Assembly: GCA_025355935.1 (NCBI GenBank)
Contig: JANXYS010000338.1
Coordinates: 1 to 12,180, forward strand
Length of the DNA stretch: 12,180 nt
Direction: 5' to 3'
DNA from: Chitinophagales bacterium
GTDB lineage: Bacteria > Bacteroidota > Bacteroidia > Chitinophagales > Chitinophagaceae
Position numbers and translations under genes: made by a program. Positions 7,617 to 12,180 of this stretch are shown here, piece by piece. Position 1 is the stretch's first letter. Each line of letters starts with the position of its first letter. Under the pieces are notes generated by a model. That model saw only the letters and a list, made by a program, of their open reading frames with translations, was not told where the DNA came from and searched no databases.

Positions 7617-8042
7617 CAACCTAACTCGTATTCGACCTGGTAATTCAACGATAATAATAGTCGGTGTGCGTACCAGTATTTCTGATGTATGGCTATATGA
7701 GTGCCAAATTAGCTATAAAGAATTTAAGATTTATCACTCTCTGCAACTTTCGTGATCGATTTGTAAATGCCAATTTTATACGAGCACAACCCCGAAACTG
7801 AAAACAAAATTAAAAAGTAAAGGCTTTAAGGATGAAGCGAATAACCTGTTTTCTCCAGGCAATTACCTAGCATAAGGCTATTGGTTTTGCCCGTAGTATT
7901 CAGTGAATTGCTCTAACCGGGATTGATTTTTCAAAAGGCTGGTGGTAACCCCTTAGTCAAAATAGTTTAGCGTACAGACTTCTATTGAGAAATCTCCGGT
8001 ATTTTCTGCCGGGGATCTGTTCTGAAAAATATTAACCAACTA
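7617..8042. other. Intergenic region between convergent RDD gene and proS; no convincing gene
   Basis: These 426 bases have no long reading frame, no tRNA-like fold and no repeat array that I can see. A 6-bp inverted repeat, CTGGTA (7637-7642) and TACCAG (7671-7676), lies shortly after the RDD stop with 28 bases between the arms; this is too loose to call a terminator. A short ATG frame at 7767-7820 (17 codons), continued in the +1 frame to a stop at 7873-7875, reads like protein and could be a gene remnant, but this is weak. The hairpin at 7992-8016 is listed separately. Confidence 0.5.
7992..8016 (-). terminator. Candidate hairpin terminator downstream of proS
   Basis: ATCTCCGG (7992-7999) and CCGGGGAT (8009-8016) can form an 8-bp stem with one wobble pair and a 9-base loop, 26 bases beyond the proS stop codon. 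In the proS direction the stem is followed only by TTCTC, not a full run of T. It is therefore a weak intrinsic terminator or an RNA 3'-end stabiliser. Confidence 0.35.
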
Positions 8043-9521
8043 CTAATAAGCTCTCGCAAATAAAACCCGCTGCGTGCTCGGGTTTCCGGTCAAGATACAT
8101 TTACCATCCTCGTGTGTATTTCGCAGGGGTATGCACCTGATCGTAGCTTTAGATTCCTGTTTGATCTTTTCTTCAGTTTCCGCAGTACCGTCCCAATGAG
8201 CAGATACAAAACCGGCCTTCCCATCCAGTATTGAAGTGAATTCTTCCCAGCTGTTGGCCTCCGTTGTATGTTCTGTTCTAAAAGCAAGGGCACGATCATA
8301 AATATTCTGCTGGATATCTTCCAACAGTTTCTGAATGTAGTTTTCTATACCATCCAGCGATACAGTAAATTTTTCCTTTGTATCCCGCCTGGCCAGTTCC
8401 ACCACATTATTTTCAAGGTCGCGCATACCCAATGCAATTCTTACAGGTACTCCTTTCAGTTCATGCTCGGCAAATTTCCAGCCCGGCCTTGCATTATCGT
8501 TGTCGTCATACTTCACCCTGATACCCAATTTTTTAAGGCCATCCATAATTTCAATGGCCTTGTTATCAACCAGCATTTTGCCTTCTTCCCCTTTATAAAT
8601 AGGAACAATTACCACTTGTAACGGCGCAATACGCGGTGGCATTACCAAACCCTGGTCGTCACTGTGCGCCATAATCAGGGCTCCAATCAAACGCGTGCTT
8701 ACACCCCAGCTGGTAGCCCACACATAATCAAGCTTATTGTTTTTATCACTGAACTTTACATCGAATGCTTTGGCGAAATTTTGGCCGAGAAAGTGACTCG
8801 TGCCTGCCTGTAATGCTTTCCCATCCTGCATAAGTGCCTCAATGCAGTAGGTATCTTCGGCACCTGCAAACCGTTCGTTGGGAGTTTTCACGCCTCTGAT
8901 CACGGGTACTGCCATATATTCTTCTACGAAAGCGGCATATACATCCAGCATCTTCAGCGTTTCTTCAACTGCTTCTTCTTTTGTGGCATGCGCAGTATGC
9001 CCTTCCTGCCATAAAAATTCAGCCGTCCTTAAAAATAAGCGTGTGCGCATTTCCCAACGCACCACATTTGCCCATTGGTTGATCAACAAGGGCAGGTCGC
9101 GATAACTTTGGATCCATCCCTTATATGTATTCCAGATAATGGCTTCGCTTGTAGGACGAATGATTAATTCCTCTTCAAGCTTTGCATCAGGATCTACTAT
9201 CAGTTTGCCCTTGTTATCCGGATCAGATTTTAACCGGTAATGAGTTACGATCGCACATTCTTTGGCAAATCCTTCAGCATTTTTTTCCTCTGCCTCAAAT
9301 AAACTTTTAGGAACAAATAAAGGGAAATAAGCATTCACATGCCCCGTTTCTTTAAACATTTTGTCTAGCTGGTCGCGCATGTTTTCCCACAGTGCATAAC
9401 CGTATGGCTTTATTACCATGCAGCCACGTACGGCGCTGTGATCGGCTAACTGACCTTTTACTACCAGTTCATTGTACCATTGTGAATAGTCTTCAGCTCT
9501 CGTTGTTAACTCCTTGCCCAT
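8043..9521 (-). CDS. proS: Prolyl-tRNA synthetase, archaeal/eukaryotic type
   Basis: This enzyme charges tRNA-Pro with proline in the cytosol. The 492-aa protein has the class II catalytic core: IRPTSE (121-126), motif 2 RWEMRTRLFLRTAEFLWQEG (155-174), TSHFLGQNF (241-249) and motif 3 GVSTRLIGALIM (273-284). An anticodon-binding domain follows (about 300-400), then a C-terminal domain ending FARAY. There is no editing insertion between motifs 2 and 3, and the final Tyr and C-terminal domain mark the archaeal/eukaryotic-like type rather than the E. coli type. The C-terminal domain shows only two cysteines in the region where some relatives bind zinc with four (C463 and C475), so a full zinc site is unlikely. 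Removal of mischarged Ala-tRNA-Pro would then depend on a separate protein. The ATG at 9521 fits the family's N-terminus (KELTTRAEDYSQWY). Confidence 0.97.
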   Translation of the reverse strand: MGKELTTRAEDYSQWYNELVVKGQLADHSAVRGCMVIKPYGYALWENMRDQLDKMFKETGHVNAYFPLFVPKSLFEAEEKNAEGFAKECAIVTHYRLKSDPDNKGKLIVDPDAKLEEELIIRPTSEAIIWNTYKGWIQSYRDLPLLINQWANVVRWEMRTRLFLRTAEFLWQEGHTAHATKEEAVEETLKMLDVYAAFVEEYMAVPVIRGVKTPNERFAGAEDTYCIEALMQDGKALQAGTSHFLGQNFAKAFDVKFSDKNNKLDYVWATSWGVSTRLIGALIMAHSDDQGLVMPPRIAPLQVVIVPIYKGEEGKMLVDNKAIEIMDGLKKLGIRVKYDDNDNARPGWKFAEHELKGVPVRIALGMRDLENNVVELARRDTKEKFTVSLDGIENYIQKLLEDIQQNIYDRALAFRTEHTTEANSWEEFTSILDGKAGFVSAHWDGTAETEEKIKQESKATIRCIPLRNTHEDGKCILTGNPSTQRVLFARAY

Positions 9522-9601
9522 GTTATCTTTTAGTACCTTGCAGGGCTAGGCTAACTGTAGCAGTATGCCGCGCAGGGATATGACTTAAAAAAAATTTGCT
9601 G

Positions 9602-9609
9602 CAAAAGTA
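9602..9609 (-). promoter_or_regulatory. Candidate -7 box for proS
   Basis: On the minus strand this reads TACTTTTG, an exact match to TAnnTTTG, followed by C. Transcription would begin near 9596, giving a leader of about 75 nt before the proS ATG. No TTTG or TTG is found 19-21 bp upstream, so the -33 half is not supported. Confidence 0.45.
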
Positions 9610-9657
9610 AGCAGATTTACTCCTTTTCATGCAGTCTAAAAATGGATGCATCATCAC

Positions 9658-10356
9658 TTACAAAGGCAATAAGTCGAGGATCTCGCTAATATTCGCAAGT
9701 TGTATGAACGAAGCGTCGCCGCTCTTTTGTTCAACATGTTCATGCGCCCAGGTTGTATGGTATGGCACGTGTACAGCGTGCGCGCCGATAGCTAGCACCG
9801 GGAAAATGTCTGACCGTATAGAATTCCCGATCATCATAAATTCCCCGGGCTGTATGTCAAGATGTTTAATCAATTTAATATAATCCTTTTCTTGTTTGTC
9901 GCTCATGATCTCTGTATGATGGAAGTAATGCTCAATGCCTGATTTCCTTAATTTCCGTTCCTGGTCAAGCAAATCTCCTTTTGTGGCTACCACCAGTTTA
10001 TACTTCTTCGACAGTTGCTCCAGCACATGCTCTATTCCGTCCAGCAGCTCAATATCTTTTTGTATTAGTTCCTTTCCGTACCCAAGAATATTTTCGATAA
10101 CCCCGGCACTAATTGTATGGTCGGATACCCGCAGCGCTGTTTCCACCATCGAGAGAATAAAACCTTTTACGCCATATCCGTATAACGCAAGGTTATCCAT
10201 TTCAGTTTTAAAAAGTTCTTTTGCAATACTATGGGCTGGCATAAAATCTTCCAGCAGGGCGCAGAATTTGTTTGCTATTTCCTGGAAATAGGGTTCATTG
10301 ATCCAGAGCGTATCGTCCGCATCAAATGCAATCACTTTTACATTGGTTAGTATCAT
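9658..10356 (-). CDS. HAD-superfamily hydrolase (phosphatase-like)
   Basis: The 232-aa cytosolic protein has the HAD motifs in order: motif I FDADDTLW (11-18) with nucleophile D12 and acid/base D14, motif II ATKGD (124-128) with T125, a lysine-rich motif III region (K154-K164; exact residue unsure), and motif IV MIGNSIRSD (175-183) with D183 for magnesium. A helical cap lies between motifs I and II (about 20-105), as in subfamily I enzymes such as phosphoglycolate phosphatase and YjjG-like nucleotidases. The substrate cannot be told from sequence. Motif IV has Asn where many members have Asp (GNS rather than GDS). The gene follows the DtxR-type regulator by 44 bp but has its own perfect -7 box, so it may be transcribed separately. 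The ATG at 10356 sits just before the first strand (VKVIAFDAD). Confidence 0.9.
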   Translation of the reverse strand: MILTNVKVIAFDADDTLWINEPYFQEIANKFCALLEDFMPAHSIAKELFKTEMDNLALYGYGVKGFILSMVETALRVSDHTISAGVIENILGYGKELIQKDIELLDGIEHVLEQLSKKYKLVVATKGDLLDQERKLRKSGIEHYFHHTEIMSDKQEKDYIKLIKHLDIQPGEFMMIGNSIRSDIFPVLAIGAHAVHVPYHTTWAHEHVEQKSGDASFIQLANISEILDLLPL

Positions 10357-10368
10357 ATTATTTCAGGG

Positions 10369-10376
10369 CAAAGGTA
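10369..10376 (-). promoter_or_regulatory. Candidate -7 box for the HAD hydrolase gene
   Basis: On the minus strand this reads TACCTTTG, an exact TAnnTTTG match followed by C. The ATG lies only 12 bases beyond it, so the leader would be about 6 nt or less. A T-run sits roughly where the -33 element should be but is not an exact TTTG. The box falls in the 44-bp gap after the regulator gene. Confidence 0.5.
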
Positions 10377-10400
10377 TTAAATAGGCATGCGGGTAAAAAA

Positions 10401-11057
10401 TCAGATCTTTTCAACCAGTAGTTTTTCACTAACCACCCTGCTAAGAGACTCAGCATTTTTTTTTGCATAGCTAACAATGACTGTTCCATCAAATGGTTCA
10501 ATCAGCTTAATTTTCAACTTTAATCCAAGATTGAGCGAACGGCTGTTTAAAAACTTTAAAAACTCGTCACTTGAATTTGTTACAGCCGCTAGCTTTACGG
10601 TATCCCCCGCTGCACAATCACTGAGTTTAGTAAACTCAAGCCATTGTATCTTGCCGTTTTTGTCGGGTATGGGCGAACCATGTGGATCTACGGTTGGGTG
10701 TCCTAGTAATTCATCCATCTTTATAAAAAGCTCCTGCGCCTGGATGTGTTCTATTTGTTCAGCAATGTCATGCACCTCCTCCCAGCCAAACCCCATTTTT
10801 TCTACCAGATACATTTCAGTGAGCCGGTGTTTTCGGATAATGATACCCGCTTCCTTTTTTCCTTTTTCGGTCAGTCGTAAAGGCTTATAACTTTCATAAA
10901 ATACCAACTTCTTTTCCGCCAGCTTCTTCATCATGCTGTTTACAGTGGGCATTTTAATCTGTAACTGCTTGCTGAGCTCATTTACGGATACCTCGCCCCG
11001 CTCGTGGCCAAGGTTAAAAAGAGCCTTTAAATAATTTTCTTCTGTAAAGGAATTCAT
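10401..11057 (-). CDS. DtxR/MntR-family metal-dependent transcriptional regulator
   Basis: The family comprises metal-sensing repressors (iron or manganese) of metal uptake genes. The 218-aa protein has a winged helix-turn-helix (about 5-70; VSVNELSKQLQIKMPTVNSM), a dimerisation and metal-binding domain (about 71-140) with RKHRLTEMYL and DIAEQIEHI, and a C-terminal SH3/FeoA-like domain (about 142-218). Likely ligands by alignment from memory are H77, E81, H96, E100, E103 and H104. E100 takes the place of the DtxR cysteine (C102) and matches Bacillus MntR, which favours manganese. The first-helix ligand position is N8 and the MntR Glu position is K11, so the usual acidic pair is absent. The target genes are not visible here. 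The ATG at 11057 fits the usual SFTEENYLKAL start. A -7 box lies 4 bases upstream, which suggests a nearly leaderless transcript. Confidence 0.92.
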   Translation of the reverse strand: MNSFTEENYLKALFNLGHERGEVSVNELSKQLQIKMPTVNSMMKKLAEKKLVFYESYKPLRLTEKGKKEAGIIIRKHRLTEMYLVEKMGFGWEEVHDIAEQIEHIQAQELFIKMDELLGHPTVDPHGSPIPDKNGKIQWLEFTKLSDCAAGDTVKLAAVTNSSDEFLKFLNSRSLNLGLKLKIKLIEPFDGTVIVSYAKKNAESLSRVVSEKLLVEKI

Positions 11058-11531
11058 CGTACAAACTTACTTATTATTCATTGCCCGGGATATAGATATC
11101 AAAATACTTCCTGCAGTTTAGCCTGCCCTTGCGCACACAAGTTTTTAAAACGTGTTTACAATAATACTGGAAACTCTTTATACGCGAATCTATATGCCTG
11201 CAGCAAAATAGGTTTTACATTGCTAGTATAACCGTTTTGAGGGGAATCCTTTGAGCGACTTGACGTTTCAATACACTGGATCGCTGCTAACTGGGTTTCC
11301 CCCCTGGGTACGTCCGGGCATTTGTTGAGATTCTTATCTCGCCGACTGACCTATACTGTAATGTCCGAAATACAAAACCATTAATGGATAGCAGCTTGGA
11401 TTTCACTTTAGGACTTCTTTAACAGCATAATGCTCCCGCTAAACGTCTTACACATAGTAGATTGTGGAACATTGTTTTATTACTTATCGGCATAATGACT
11501 TAATTTTATTCAATCATTTAACTGAATCGCC
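11058..11531. other. Long divergent intergenic region between the DtxR-type gene and the lipoprotein gene
   Basis: These 474 bases show no reading frame with protein-like content. They contain the candidate -7 box for the regulator and small inverted repeats: GATAT/ATATC at 11089-11100, GTTTT/AAAAC at 11141-11151 and GAGAT/ATCTC at 11327-11340. No clear promoter box precedes the rightward gene. The length exceeds what two promoters need, so a small RNA or decayed gene is possible, but I see no direct sign of either. Confidence 0.45.
11062..11069 (-). promoter_or_regulatory. Candidate -7 box for the DtxR-family gene
   Basis: On the minus strand this reads TAAGTTTG, an exact TAnnTTTG match. 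Only 4 bases separate it from the ATG, so if used, the transcript would start at or very near the start codon. No TTTG is found at the usual upstream distance. An imperfect palindrome GATATAGATATC at 11089-11100 lies just upstream, in the place of the -33 element, and could be an operator; this is speculative. Confidence 0.38.
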
Positions 11532-12180
11532 ATGAACACTAAATTTTTACTTCTAGCTTTGGTTACTGCTGCAGTTAGTAGTTGCAGCACTACGTATAAA
11601 AGTGGTCAAACTCCTGACGACGTTTACTACTCGCCCGCGCGCGTGGTTGAAGAAAAGGTTCAGTTTGAACGGGAAGTTACCAGGCCTGCTTCCAACACCA
11701 ATTACGAGGAGCGCGAAATAAGAATGGCTTCATACGATAGGCGCTGGCGCGATTTAAACCGCGATTACGATTATGATTATGCTTATAATCCTTACCGTTA
11801 TGGATATAGCTATGGCTACTATTATAATCCGTACTACTATCCATGCCCGGTGTACATCAGGGGCGTTGCGATTAGCAATCCCAGGAACACAACAGCACGC
11901 ATGACCAGTTTGGGCAGTTACTCCAATACCACAACAACCGTTGCTCCATCGGGAAAATTTGGAAATCCCACCCGTGTTAATACCGTTAGGGCATATAGTA
12001 ACACGAATTCGGTTTCTTCACCTTCAAACGGTCGTAATAATAATGTTATCCGAAGGATTATAACAGCCACGGATAATAACAGCAGAAGTTCGAATGATAA
12101 TTCCCGAACTTACACCCCATCATCAAACAATAATTCAAGCAGCGGATCTTCCTCTTCTTCAAAATCGAGCTCGGGAAGTG
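11532..12180 (+). CDS. Tyr/Ser/Asn-rich lipoprotein of unknown function (partial, runs off the window)
   Basis: The frame opens with ATG at 11532 and is still open at the window end, giving 216 residues. A short signal peptide (MNTKFLLLALVTAAVSSC) ends in a lipobox-like VSSC, so C18 is probably lipidated. Next comes YKSGQTPDDVYYSPARVVEE (22-41), containing a TPDDVYYSP segment that I associate with Bacteroidota envelope proteins. An acidic and basic stretch (40-78) precedes a strongly Tyr-rich patch (79-108; YGYSYGYYYNPYYYP at 90-104), a Thr/Asn/Ser-rich region and a serine run with Gly and Lys (about 198-216). This composition suggests an exported, largely unstructured or adhesive surface protein. 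I do not recognise a catalytic domain. There is no Shine-Dalgarno sequence before the ATG. Confidence 0.8.
   Translation, partial: MNTKFLLLALVTAAVSSCSTTYKSGQTPDDVYYSPARVVEEKVQFEREVTRPASNTNYEEREIRMASYDRRWRDLNRDYDYDYAYNPYRYGYSYGYYYNPYYYPCPVYIRGVAISNPRNTTARMTSLGSYSNTTTTVAPSGKFGNPTRVNTVRAYSNTNSVSSPSNGRNNNVIRRIITATDNNSRSSNDNSRTYTPSSNNNSSSGSSSSSKSSSGS

Noticed and set aside
7637..7676. CTGGTA/TACCAG inverted repeat as the RDD gene terminator
   Set aside because: The arms are 6 bp with a 28-base loop and no T-run follows.
7540..7755. Small + strand frame overlapping the end of the RDD gene
   Set aside because: Its first third is the RDD sequence out of frame and the rest is not protein-like.
8268..8621. 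Open frame of 117 codons on the + strand opposite proS
   Set aside because: It is antisense to the conserved anticodon-binding region of proS and shows no recognisable domain or start context.
9935..10291. Open frame of 118 codons on the + strand opposite the HAD gene
   Set aside because: The translation is Ser/Ile/Phe-rich with no domain, as expected for the antisense of a real gene; the minus-strand frame has full HAD motifs.
10477..10890. Open frame of 137 codons on the + strand opposite the DtxR-type gene
   Set aside because: It is wholly within a convincing regulator gene and has the low-complexity Ser/Phe/Ile composition of an antisense shadow.

Overview
The window looks like chromosomal DNA of a Bacteroidota bacterium, probably of the Chitinophagaceae or a close relative. 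This placement rests on the gene families, not on a marker gene. The evidence is an archaeal/eukaryotic-type prolyl-tRNA synthetase ending in tyrosine, a BamA/TamA-like barrel, start codons mostly without Shine-Dalgarno sequences, and several matches to the Bacteroidota -7 promoter box TAnnTTTG. I see no tRNA, rRNA, CRISPR array, insertion sequence or phage gene.

Layout: (1) 3-377 (+) is the 3' end of an outer-membrane beta-barrel gene that begins before the window. (2) 476-6656 (-) is a tightly packed run transcribed leftwards: SpoIIM-family membrane protein, DUF4129 protein, DUF4350 lipoprotein-like protein, MoxR AAA+ ATPase, DUF58 protein and, last, truB. The first four genes overlap at their stop/start codons. 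(3) 6831-7616 (+) is a divergent RDD-family membrane protein sharing a 174-bp promoter region with the SpoIIM gene. (4) 7617-8042 holds no convincing gene. (5) 8043-11057 (-) carries proS, a HAD hydrolase and a DtxR/MntR-type regulator, each with its own candidate -7 box. (6) 11058-11531 is a long divergent intergenic stretch. (7) 11532 to the end (+) is a tyrosine- and serine-rich lipoprotein, cut off by the window edge.

The most system-like part is the MoxR cluster. It combines a cytosolic AAA+ ATPase, a DUF58 protein with a vWA-like fold (the usual MoxR partner) and four membrane or exported proteins (DUF4350, DUF4129, SpoIIM, RDD). The same set of families occurs together in other phyla. 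From memory, the moxR2 neighbourhood of Mycobacterium tuberculosis is an example. The families are therefore known, but the biochemical role of the set is not established. A reasonable inference is an ATP-driven membrane complex that assembles, remodels or inserts metal into envelope proteins. Local details worth attention are a metal site that looks degenerate in the DUF58 protein, a conserved-looking cytosolic tail on the RDD protein, non-ATG starts with a TTGA overlap, and housekeeping truB at the end of the operon.

The proS-HAD-DtxR block appears to be ordinary housekeeping and regulation. The regulator's ligands resemble manganese-type MntR in the second helix region but lack the usual acidic residues in the first helix.
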